Made by a program: the position numbers and the translations under genes | NCBI GenBank assembly: GCA_963807355.1 | Contig: CAWEBX010000012.1 | Location: 1-64,000, forward strand | Direction of reading: 5' to 3' | Length of the DNA: 64,000 bases | From: Nitrobacter sp963807355 | GTDB lineage: Bacteria; Pseudomonadota; Alphaproteobacteria; Rhizobiales; Xanthobacteraceae | Shown here: one piece after another, positions 57,210 to 64,000 of the stretch | Numbering within the stretch: the first letter of the stretch is position 1 | Layout: each line of letters opens with the position of its first letter | Notes under the pieces: model-generated | Databases searched by the model: none | What the model was told of the DNA's origin: nothing | Seen by the model: only the letters and a program-made list of their open reading frames with translations

Positions 57210-57364
57210 TCGTTTTCGATGACTTCACCTACAGCGAGGAGGAGTGGGACCAGATCGAGACCGTCGTGCGCGATGCGCTTAACCTCGATGCCGACCAGAT
57301 CGAGCGTGTTTTGATTGAGAACTCACGCATATACCGCGGCCCGCGGGCATCGGCGCCGCCTGCC
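57206..57364 (+). pseudogene. truncated gene coupled to the integrase
   Basis: ATG 57206 overlaps the integrase stop. The frame gives an acidic N-terminus (IVFDDFTYSEEEWDQIETVV then QIERVLIENSRIYRG), a typical small integrative-element protein. At about 57360 it runs into the 3' end of dksA on the other strand, after which its reading is only antisense to dksA. The 3' part was therefore cut away when element DNA was joined to dksA. Confidence 0.65.
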
Positions 57365-57781
57365 CTACTCGTCCCGATAAATCTTTTCCCGCTTTTCGTG
57401 GCGCTCCTGGGCTTCGACAGAAAGCGTCGCGATCGGTCGCGCTTCGAGCCGCTTCAGCGAGATCGGCTCGCCCGTTTCCTCACAATAGCCATAGGTATTG
57501 TCTTCAATCCGCTGCAAGGCGGCGTCAATCTTGGAGATCAGCTTTCGCTGCCGGTCACGGGCGCGCAGCTCGATGGCGCGGTCGGTTTCCGAGGACGCGC
57601 GATCGGCGAGGTCGGGAAGGTTGACGTTCTCTTCCTGAAGAGTTTGCAGCGTAACCTTCAATTCGCGGAGGATATCGTCCTTCCATGCCAGCAACTTGGC
57701 GCGAAAATATTCGCGCTGGCGCTCGTTCATGAAAGGCTCTTTTTCGGAGGGCCTGTAGTTCTTCAACTTTTCCAAATGCAT
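57365..57781 (-). CDS. dksA: RNA-polymerase-binding transcription factor DksA (138 aa)
   Basis: A DksA/TraR protein that binds the RNA polymerase secondary channel and modulates the stringent response. The coiled-coil region holds ERQREYFRAKLLAWKDDIL, with the tip ADRASSETDRAIELRARDR. The zinc-finger region (YGYCEETGEPISLKRLEARP) keeps one cysteine in the first pair and lacks the second, as in many alphaproteobacterial forms. It is followed closely by the truncated element gene. The promoter probably lies in 57797-57991. Confidence 0.92.
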   Translation of the reverse strand: MHLEKLKNYRPSEKEPFMNERQREYFRAKLLAWKDDILRELKVTLQTLQEENVNLPDLADRASSETDRAIELRARDRQRKLISKIDAALQRIEDNTYGYCEETGEPISLKRLEARPIATLSVEAQERHEKREKIYRDE

Positions 57782-57991
57782 TCCTGCTCGGTGCAAGGCA
57801 CCGGACGGACGGTCCGGCTGCGGCGGAGCTTATATAGCGGCCGTTTGTGACAGACAATATCGTCGCACCAAAACCCATCCTTGACAGCTCCGGGCTTCCG
57901 AGTTCTTGCTTCCCTTGCCCGATGTGGAACCCGGTCTGCGCAGCGTATCGAGGCCATCTTTTCAACGGGTTCCATCGCGTCCCGGCTGCTT

Positions 57992-58405
57992 TCAGAATTG
58001 CCCCACCTTGGCCAGTTCCACCTCGACGCGCAATTCAATTTCAGCCAGGACCGCGTCGAGGCCGGCATCGCCGGAGGACGATTTCAGCTCGGCGGCGGCA
58101 GCGCGCAGCCGGATCACGGTTGACGCGTCGAAGTTGCCGGAAAGCAGCCCGATTTTGAGATCGTCGAGCACATCCAGCGCGCCCCTGCCCCGCTGTACCA
58201 AGCGCTTGCGCCGCTCCGCCGAATCGTCTTCGACGCCCTGCAACGCCAGCAAAGCATCGATGGTGGCGGGCGCCTTCGGCGCGGCCGCGGCCCTGCTTTC
58301 CATTGTAGCGGCCGGGTCTGGCAGAGAAAATTCGCTTCCGCCCGTTCGCCGCGCGGACGGGGCCTGCGTTCCCGGCGTTGTGCCGTTCGGTCCGTAAATT
58401 CGCAT
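57992..58405 (-). CDS. fliX: flagellar assembly regulator FliX (137 aa)
   Basis: FliX, studied in Caulobacter, couples assembly of the early flagellar structure to FlbD and sigma-54-dependent transcription. The start MRIYGPNGTTPG and the region IDALLALQGVEDD then RRKRLVQRGRGALDVLDDLKIGLL are the family signature. It diverges from flgI, the same arrangement as in Caulobacter, and its upstream region holds a sigma-54-like site on this strand. Confidence 0.92.
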   Translation of the reverse strand: MRIYGPNGTTPGTQAPSARRTGGSEFSLPDPAATMESRAAAAPKAPATIDALLALQGVEDDSAERRKRLVQRGRGALDVLDDLKIGLLSGNFDASTVIRLRAAAAELKSSSGDAGLDAVLAEIELRVEVELAKVGQF

Positions 58406-58563
58406 CGATCATCTCGCCCGAATATTGATGGCGCGCCATGCCGGCCAAGGAGTGCGCACCGGATGACTCCAGCAAGAGGAACCGTGGGCCGTTATGGTTA
58501 ACGAAGCGTGAATGCCCGGCAAATTCTGCCGACGCGGGCAACTTCGCCACCCCTCTCGCCCTC

Positions 58564-58578
58564 GCACGCGGCGTGCCA
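58564..58578 (-). promoter_or_regulatory. candidate sigma-54 promoter for fliX
   Basis: On the minus strand TGGCACG is followed by GTGC with exactly ten bases between the GG and GC dinucleotides (GG-N10-GC). The -24 element is perfect and the -12 element has one or two mismatches. It lies about 160 bp before the fliX start, facing it. FliX/FlbD-controlled flagellar genes use sigma-54 in Caulobacter. Confidence 0.5.
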
Positions 58579-58628
58579 TACCTCATAATCATCCAATAGA
58601 AACAATATGATAACGCGAACGATCGCGA

Positions 58629-58644
58629 TGGCACGCGTCTCGCA
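58629..58644 (+). promoter_or_regulatory. candidate sigma-54 promoter for flgI
   Basis: TGGCACG, a 4-base spacer and TCGCA give GG-N10-GC spacing (GG 58630-58631, GC 58642-58643), one mismatch from the TGGCACG-N4-TTGCA consensus. It lies 68 bp before the flgI start. With the opposite-strand site at 58564-58578 it makes a divergent promoter pair in the fliX-flgI region. Confidence 0.6.
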
Positions 58645-58711
58645 TGGTTAACAGGCGAATGGCGGTCATGGGAGTGGCGCAGCCTAACCTTACCTCAGCG
58701 GGGAGCAGAGG

Positions 58712-59836
58712 ATGTCTGGCGTTGGTTTCACGGGCGTGGTCCGGATCGTCGCCATAGCGCTTTTCGCGCTGGCGTTTTTCGGAGCCCCTGCTCATGCCAC
58801 CTCGAGGATCAAGGACCTCGCGAATATCGAAGGCGTGCGACAAAACCAATTGATCGGTTACGGCCTCGTGGTCGGCCTCAACGGCAGCGGCGACACCCTC
58901 AACAATATTCCTTTCACCAAGCAATCGCTGCAGGCGATGCTGGAACGCATGGGCGTCAACATTCGCGGCGCCACCATCCGAACCGGCAATGTCGCGGCCG
59001 TCATGGTGACCGGCAACCTGCCCGCCTTCGCAACCCAGGGCACCCGCATGGACGTCACGGTCTCGGCCATGGGCGATGCCAAAAGCCTGCAAGGCGGCAC
59101 CTTGCTCGTCACGCCGTTGCTCGGCGCCGACGGCAATGTTTATGCGGTGGCGCAGGGCTCGCTTGCGATCGGCGGCTTTGCCGCTGAAGGCGCCGCCGCG
59201 AGCGTCACCAAGGGCGTGCCAACCAATGGGCGCATCGCCAACGGCGCCATCGTCGAGCGCGAGATCGAATTCGCACTGAACCGGATGCCGAATGTCCGGC
59301 TGGCGCTGCGCAACGGCGACTTCACCACCGCCAAGCGCATCGCCGCAGCAGTCAACGATTTCCTCGGCACGAAGACTGCCGAGCCGATCGATCCGTCCAC
59401 GGTGCAACTCTCCATCCCAGGGGAGTACAAGGGCAACGTCGTTGCACTCCTGACCGAGATCGAGCAGCTGCAGGTCGAGCCGGACATCGCAGCAAAGATC
59501 ATTATCGACGAACGTTCCGGGATCATTGTGATGGGACGCGACGTCCGCGTCGCCACCGTCGCGGTAGCGCAAGGCAACCTCACCGTGTCCATTTCCGAAA
59601 GCCCGCAGGTCAGCCAGCCTAATCCGCTGGCACGCGGGCGGACGGTGGTGACACCGCGCACCGACGTCGGCGTGAGCGAGGACGGCAAGAAACTCGCGCT
59701 GGTCAAGAACGGCGTCTCGCTTCAGGAGCTTGTCGACGGACTCAACGGCCTCGGCATCGGGCCACGAGATCTGATCGGCATTCTACAGGCGATCAAGGCC
59801 GCCGGCGCGATCGAAGCCGATATCGAGGTGATGTGA
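58712..59836 (+). CDS. flgI: flagellar P-ring protein FlgI (374 aa)
   Basis: FlgI forms the periplasmic P-ring around the rod. A signal peptide (to about residue 29, GAPAHA) is followed by RIKDLANIEGVRQNQLIGYGLVVGLNGSGD, the family signature, then ATIRTGNVAAVMVTGNLP and IDERSGIIVMGRDVRVATVAV. Length is normal. Its stop overlaps the start of flgJ. The chaperone FlgA needed for P-ring assembly is represented in this window only by a 3' fragment. Confidence 0.96.
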   Translation: MSGVGFTGVVRIVAIALFALAFFGAPAHATSRIKDLANIEGVRQNQLIGYGLVVGLNGSGDTLNNIPFTKQSLQAMLERMGVNIRGATIRTGNVAAVMVTGNLPAFATQGTRMDVTVSAMGDAKSLQGGTLLVTPLLGADGNVYAVAQGSLAIGGFAAEGAAASVTKGVPTNGRIANGAIVEREIEFALNRMPNVRLALRNGDFTTAKRIAAAVNDFLGTKTAEPIDPSTVQLSIPGEYKGNVVALLTEIEQLQVEPDIAAKIIIDERSGIIVMGRDVRVATVAVAQGNLTVSISESPQVSQPNPLARGRTVVTPRTDVGVSEDGKKLALVKNGVSLQELVDGLNGLGIGPRDLIGILQAIKAAGAIEADIEVM

Positions 59837-60225
59837 TGGAAGCTCACACTGTCAATGACCTGATAACCACCGCTTATCGCAGCATCCCGCGCATGAAGCC
59901 GATGCTGAACGGCCGTCCCGATCCACAGCTCGCGCGAGCGCTGGAACACGTCCCTCCGCAGTCAATAGAAAAAGCCAAAGCAACCTCGGAGGATTTCGAG
60001 GCGATGTTCCTCAATTCCATGTTTTCGCAAATGACGTCCGGGCTGAAGGGCGAAGGCCCATTCGGCGATACGCCGGGCACCGGAGTGTGGCGCTCGATGC
60101 TCACCGAGCAGTATTCCAGATCGTTCGCCAAGGCCGGCGGCGTCGGCGTCTCCGACGCGGTGTTCCGCGCCCTGATCATGCAACAGGCGAGCCAGACCAA
60201 GCCAAGCTCAAAGGAGAGCGCATGA
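59833..60225 (+). CDS. flgJ: rod-binding protein FlgJ, N-terminal domain only (130 aa)
   Basis: The single rod-binding domain has EDFEAMFLNSMFSQM then PFGDTPGTGVWRSMLTEQYSRSFAKAGGVGV. No muramidase domain is present, as usual for alphaproteobacteria, where a separate lytic enzyme (SltF-type) serves. The start is GTG 59833 or ATG 59836; both overlap the flgI end. The stop overlaps the next gene. Confidence 0.9.
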   Translation: MMEAHTVNDLITTAYRSIPRMKPMLNGRPDPQLARALEHVPPQSIEKAKATSEDFEAMFLNSMFSQMTSGLKGEGPFGDTPGTGVWRSMLTEQYSRSFAKAGGVGVSDAVFRALIMQQASQTKPSSKESA

Positions 60226-60713
60226 CACTGAAATCCCGGGATCCGCAGGCGTCCCTTCTCCCGCCTCCCGTATCGACGCCAGCGGACGCACGCAAGCTCG
60301 CCGACGACATGCTCGACATCATGAACGCTCTGCTTGCCGTCATCGAGCGCGAGACCGAGCTGGTGCGCGCCGGCAAGATTCGCGAAGGCATGGCGCTCGA
60401 GAGCCGGAAAACAGAACTATCGCGCCGCTACGTCGATGCCATCAGGCAATTCAAGACCAGCCAAGTCTACATGACTCAGTCGACGCCTGACCTGCTCACG
60501 GCGCTGCAACGCCACCACGACACATTCCGCGCCATGCTCCAGGTGAATCTCACGGTCCTCGCTACCGCGCACGCGGTCTCGGAAGGAATTGTTCGCGGCG
60601 TCAGTGCCGAAGCGCAACGCCGCGCCACGCCGCAGACCTATACGGCAAGCGGACAGCGCAGCGCACCCTCGCGTCAGCACATGAGCCCCCTCGCAGTCAG
60701 CCGTTCGCTTTAA
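60222..60713 (+). CDS. FlgN-like flagellar chaperone (163 aa)
   Basis: A helical protein with LADDMLDIMNALLAVIERETELVRAGKI and a C-terminal arginine/serine-rich tail, like FlgN-type export chaperones for hook-filament junction proteins. It overlaps flgJ by 4 bp, so flgI-flgJ-flgN read as one operon. The identity rests on position and coiled-coil pattern more than on strong motifs. Confidence 0.7.
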   Translation: MTLKSRDPQASLLPPPVSTPADARKLADDMLDIMNALLAVIERETELVRAGKIREGMALESRKTELSRRYVDAIRQFKTSQVYMTQSTPDLLTALQRHHDTFRAMLQVNLTVLATAHAVSEGIVRGVSAEAQRRATPQTYTASGQRSAPSRQHMSPLAVSRSL

Positions 60714-60852
60714 CGCGCGAACCGGCAGCGACCATGATCCGGCGAGCTTAGAACCAATCCAGTCAGGCGATATTGCAAGGAAATTACCCATTCGGTAAAG
60801 CCGGATCTAGATTGCGTAAGCACCGTGCAATCGAGGGGATAAGGCCCGGCCC

Positions 60853-61356
60853 GTGTCGTTTGATATCCAAGATCTTTTCCGGCGACACAGCAAGGAGCTG
60901 ACCCGCTTCCTGCGCCGGCGCGTGCCGTCTGCGGAGGCGGCTGCGGATCTGACCCAGGAAGCATTTCTCGCGCTCTGGTCGGCGCGCTCCCGCACACCGA
61001 TAACCAATGGTCATGCGTATCTGTTTCGCACGGCGACCAACCTGGCGATCAACTACAATCGCCGTCAACGCATCCTGTCTTTTGTCGATGATCCGGAGAC
61101 GGCGCTTGCGACGCTTACGGACGACACGCCGTCGGCCGAGCAGGTCCTGTTGTCCCGGCAGGAACTGAAGATCGTTTATGCGACGTTGAATGAATTCCCG
61201 CCGGCCCACCGCGCGGTTTTCATTCTGTCACGCATCGACGGCCGGACTTTCGATGACATCGGCCGGATGCTCGAAATCCAGCCCAGGACGGCGTTTGACC
61301 ATATGGTACGCATCCTCGCCCGGATGAAACTGCGCCTCGATGAAGCGCGGCGGTAA
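60853..61356 (+). CDS. fecI: ECF sigma factor, FecI-like (167 aa)
   Basis: A FecI-type ECF sigma factor. Region 2 has AAADLTQEAFLALW and NGHAYLFRTATNLAINYNRRQR; region 4 has LNEFPPAHRAVFILSRIDGRTFDDIGRMLEI. GTG 60853 is the start. It is followed by a fecR-type gene and a TonB-dependent receptor with an N-terminal signalling domain, the normal iron-uptake surface-signalling unit. With the receptor broken, this sigma factor may lack its signal. Confidence 0.92.
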   Translation: MSFDIQDLFRRHSKELTRFLRRRVPSAEAAADLTQEAFLALWSARSRTPITNGHAYLFRTATNLAINYNRRQRILSFVDDPETALATLTDDTPSAEQVLLSRQELKIVYATLNEFPPAHRAVFILSRIDGRTFDDIGRMLEIQPRTAFDHMVRILARMKLRLDEARR

Positions 61357-61541
61357 AGCACGTTGCGTTTTGATGGAAACGCCCTGTTCCGTCATGGCGG
61401 CATGAAGACAATCACGGGCGGCTGGTTCCGTCTAAAGGATTCTCTGGCAGCGCCTCAGAAATTCGCCTCTCCCGATTGTCATATAAGAGAACGCGCAGGC
61501 ACAAGCTCCGGCTGTCTGCGCCGTCCGGGAGATTTGCTTGC

Positions 61542-62498
61542 ATGGAACGTGCGGCCGATAATCAGGTGACCGACGATCCCGACCATGTCCGGATTGTCGA
61601 GGAGGCGGCGGTCTGGTTCGCCACGATGCATGGCGGCAAGCCTTCCGGCAGCGACAAGAACGCATTGAAGGCGTGGCTCGCGGCCGATCCGCGCCACGCT
61701 GAAGCCTATGCGGATATCGACAGGCTGTGGACGGGTGCGATCGAGCTCCCGGGAATGAAGGATCGCCACTTCTCCGCACAAAAAGCGCTGACGCGCCGCA
61801 GGCTCGGCAAGGCCGTCATCATCGGCGCGGTCGGCGTCGGAGCATGGCGATATCTGGCGAGCCACCCGTTTGCGGACTTCCGGACTACGACCGGCGAACG
61901 CCGCACCGTCACCCTCGCCGACGGATCAATCGTCGATCTTGCGGCCGAAACAAAGATGTCGGTGGCTTTCACACGCGAGCGACGCGGCCTCACGCTTCAC
62001 GACGGCGAAGCCTTTTTCACGGTTGCGAAAGACGCCGGACGGCCATTTATCGTCGAGGCTGGATCGGGGCGCACGACCGCACTCGGCACGGCATTCGGCG
62101 TCGATTATCGCGATGACAGCGTGACCGTCGCCGTGACGGAGAGCGCCGTCGATGTCGTGCTCGGCAGTGACTCCACCCAAATTTCCGCCGGCTCGCTGAT
62201 CACCTACGACAGCCGCCATATCGGAAAGCCCCGACAGTCGGAAATCGGCTCCGAACTTGCGTGGCGGGAGGGGCGGCTGATCTTCACGCAAGCACCTCTC
62301 GGGCAAGCCGTGCAGGCGCTCAACCGCTGGCGCTCGGGACGCATTGTCGTCATGAGCAACTCGCTTGCAGAGCGTCCGATCACGCTCATTGTCAACCTCA
62401 ACCGCACGGAGACAATCGTGGCGCAACTCGCAGAGGCGCTGCCGATCCGGATTGTTGCCGCCACGCCATACCTGACCCTGTTGTTTCCTGCCGACTGA
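61542..62498 (+). CDS. fecR: FecR-family anti-sigma/signalling protein (318 aa)
   Basis: The N-terminal cytoplasmic part (about residues 1-75) has EEAAVWFATMHGGK and LKAWLAADPRHAEAYADIDRLW, binding the sigma factor. A membrane helix (about 90-108) is followed by the periplasmic FecR domain with TTTGERRTVTLADGSIVDL, LHDGEAFFTVAKDAGRPF and ALGTAFGVD. It relays a signal from the outer-membrane receptor to FecI. ATG 61542 is chosen over upstream in-frame starts. Intact. Confidence 0.9.
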   Translation: MERAADNQVTDDPDHVRIVEEAAVWFATMHGGKPSGSDKNALKAWLAADPRHAEAYADIDRLWTGAIELPGMKDRHFSAQKALTRRRLGKAVIIGAVGVGAWRYLASHPFADFRTTTGERRTVTLADGSIVDLAAETKMSVAFTRERRGLTLHDGEAFFTVAKDAGRPFIVEAGSGRTTALGTAFGVDYRDDSVTVAVTESAVDVVLGSDSTQISAGSLITYDSRHIGKPRQSEIGSELAWREGRLIFTQAPLGQAVQALNRWRSGRIVVMSNSLAERPITLIVNLNRTETIVAQLAEALPIRIVAATPYLTLLFPAD

Positions 62499-62601
62499 TT
62501 TTTTTGCGCCGGGCCTCAAAATTCCAAACCGTCGATTTGTCTGACTCTGTAACCGCGCTCCGGCATCTCTGCCGGAGCCTGTGTATAGGGGCTTTAGGGG
62601 T

Positions 62602-64000
62602 ATGAGAAGCGAGGCAGGAAAAGGGCTGGTCGCGGAAGCATGGGCTGGAGCCTCGAACGGGTGGGCGGCTTGTCTGCTTCTATCGACGGCCCTGACAACA
62701 GGCGTAATTGGTGTTGCGAACGCTCAGGTGCAGGGATCGAACGCGCCTGTCGCTGCCCCGGCTGCAAGTTATAATTTCTCTATTCCTCCCCAGCCGCTTG
62801 CCGGCGCGATCTCCGCCTTCTCCCGTGTCACAGGCATTGATGTTGTCGGCGACGGTGGCATCGCGCGCAGTGTCCAGTCGTCCGGCGTATCGGGCAATCT
62901 CACTCCGCAGCAGGCGCTGACCCGCCTTTTGGCGGGAACGGGTCTCAGTTATCGTTTTACGAATGCCTCAACCGTTGCAATTCAGAAGCCAAACGCGGAC
63001 GGCAGTATCGGCGCGATGCCGGCCGGTGCGATCTCGCTCGACACCATCGACGTACAGGGCGAGACCGCATGGGGACCGGTTGACGGTTATGTCGCGAGCC
63101 GTAGCGCGACCGGCACCAAGACCGACACGCCGCTGATCGAGGTGCCGCAGTCAATCTCGGTTATCACGCGCGACCAGATCGAGTACGCGGAAACCGAACA
63201 GCGTCAATGATGCCTTGAGTTACTCGCCAGGCGTATTTGCGGAAGCCAACGGTTATCAATCTGTTGCAAGGTATTTTATGCGCGGCTTTCAGGGCAACGA
63301 GGCTAACGGCTCCTTCTACCTGAATGGTTTGCAGACCACGGGGCTTCAGATCGAGACATACAGGTTGAGCGTATCGAGGTGATGCGTGGCCCGTCGTCGG
63401 TGCTCTATGGGCAAGGGCAGCCGGCCGGTATCGTGAACCTGGTGACGAAGCGTCCGACCGAGCAGACCATTCGCGAAGTGCAGCTTCAAGGCGGATCGTT
63501 CGATTACAAACAGGGGGCATTTGGTTTCAGTGGCCCAGCCAATGAAGATGAAACGCATTTATATCGTCTGACTGGCCTCGTTCGTAATGCGAATACGCAG
63601 ATCGATTTTTCAAAAGACGACCGGATATTCATCTCCGGAGCGGTAACATGGCGTCCCACCGATGTGGATACGTTCGATCGCAAGGCAGTCACGGAAGAAA
63701 CTCGAAGAGACCAAGCGCTCACCAAGCGAGTTGGGCTCGGCTACGAGTTCCAGACCGGGCTTGTGCCGTATGTAGGTTACTCTGAGTTGTTTACGCCGAT
63801 CACAGGTGCAGCTTTCGACGGCACACCCTTCAGGCCGGAAGCTGGTCAACAGTACGAAGTCGGCATCAAGTACCAGCCACCCGGCACAAAAATGCGCTTC
63901 GCTGCAGCGGTCTATGATCTTCGGCGTCAGAACGTTCTCACACCGGACCCAGACCCAACTCATGGTGGGAGATCGATTCAAACCGGGGAGGTCACATCGC
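62602..64000 (+). pseudogene. TonB-dependent siderophore receptor, frameshifted and internally deleted
   Basis: After a signal peptide comes an STN signalling domain (FSIPPQPLAGAISAFSRVTGIDVVGDGG then LTPQQALTRLLAGTGLSYRF), as in FecA. The plug follows with PLIEVPQSISVITRDQIE; the frame shifts near 63205 to NSVNDALSYSPGVFAEANGYQ and again near 63355 to ERIEVMRGPSSVLYGQGQPAG. The barrel jumps near 63660 from TWRPTD directly to late-barrel sequence (VGLGYEFQTGLVPYVGYSE, then FRPEAGQQYEVGIKY), missing about 300 residues. It runs off the window. It probably served fecI-fecR upstream. Confidence 0.85.

Noticed and set aside
57125..57850. A 241-codon plus-strand frame running from the integrase over dksA
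   Set aside because: Only its start from 57206 to about 57360 has protein character; the rest is antisense to dksA.
58589..59572. Minus-strand frame of 327 codons
   Set aside because: Antisense to flgI; no ribosome site or family features.
1..64000. CRISPR arrays
   Set aside because: No series of regularly spaced direct repeats with unique spacers was seen; the only repeated short words are the porin-linked 16-mer and the aaaaccccgccgga motif.
1..64000. tRNA or rRNA genes, including an attachment tRNA beside the integrase
   Set aside because: No TpsiC-loop plus acceptor-stem arrangement was recognised near 55.6-57.4 kb or elsewhere. A computed tRNA scan would be decisive.

Overview
The window looks like part of the chromosome of an alphaproteobacterium of the Bradyrhizobium/Rhodopseudomonas/Nitrobacter group (Nitrobacteraceae). 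Supporting signs are the flagellar genes (fliOP, flgH, divergent fliX/flgI, flgJ, a FlgN-like gene), a DksA with one visible zinc-finger cysteine, a LexA operator of the alphaproteobacterial type (GTTC-N7-GTTC) in front of imuA-imuB-dnaE2, many small rhizobial-type hypothetical genes, and a 49-bp palindrome of a kind common in these genomes. The genus is an inference.

Layout. (1) 0-4.6 kb, minus strand: a mobile-element replication module, AlpA-type regulator > hypotheticals > P4-like primase-helicase, every junction overlapping; the primase is frameshifted twice and is followed by a 40-bp inverted repeat. (2) 5.3-6.9 kb: intact fliO and fliP. (3) 7-14 kb: two broken tandem copies of an alginate-export-type porin, then an open TPR gene with an odd N-terminus. 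(4) 14.2-20.4 kb: wrecked DNA-metabolism genes: a pyrophosphatase tail, a polX fragment, and the SOS mutasome imuA-imuB-dnaE2. (5) 20.4-30.6 kb: a methyltransferase pair, a GAF histidine kinase, and many very small genes. (6) 30.9-35.4 kb: an island with a TcmP / Gp37-Gp68 pair and a dead IS5-family element (849 bp, 18-bp inverted repeats, TA duplication) that split a small gene, then a third porin fragment fused to a kup remnant. (7) 36-51.7 kb: further accessory genes, many broken (transporters, Hsp20, pyrophosphatase pieces), mixed with intact ones (Crp/Fnr regulator, ATP-grasp enzyme, SDR). (8) 51.7-60.7 kb: the second flagellar block, starting inside a beheaded flgA, interrupted by an integrase with a truncated companion gene. 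(9) 60.9 kb to the end: a fecI-fecR pair and a broken TonB-dependent receptor.

The main theme is a flagellar locus cut into two blocks by about 45 kb of accessory DNA that has decayed and been rearranged. More than twenty genes there carry frameshifts, stops, deletions or fusions, while nearly all flagellar genes, the integrase and the patatin gene read through cleanly. This contrast favours real gene decay over uniform sequencing error. One pyrophosphatase gene is split into three pieces at 48.4, 48.5 and 14.3 kb in an arrangement explained by two nested inversions. The integrase at 56 kb and the AlpA/primase module at 0-4.6 kb may be halves of one element separated by another inversion.

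Among systems still intact, the least understood is the convergent TcmP / three-cysteine Gp37-Gp68 pair at 31.3-32.8 kb, a putative SAM-methyltransferase-like protein with a radical-SAM-like partner of unknown function.
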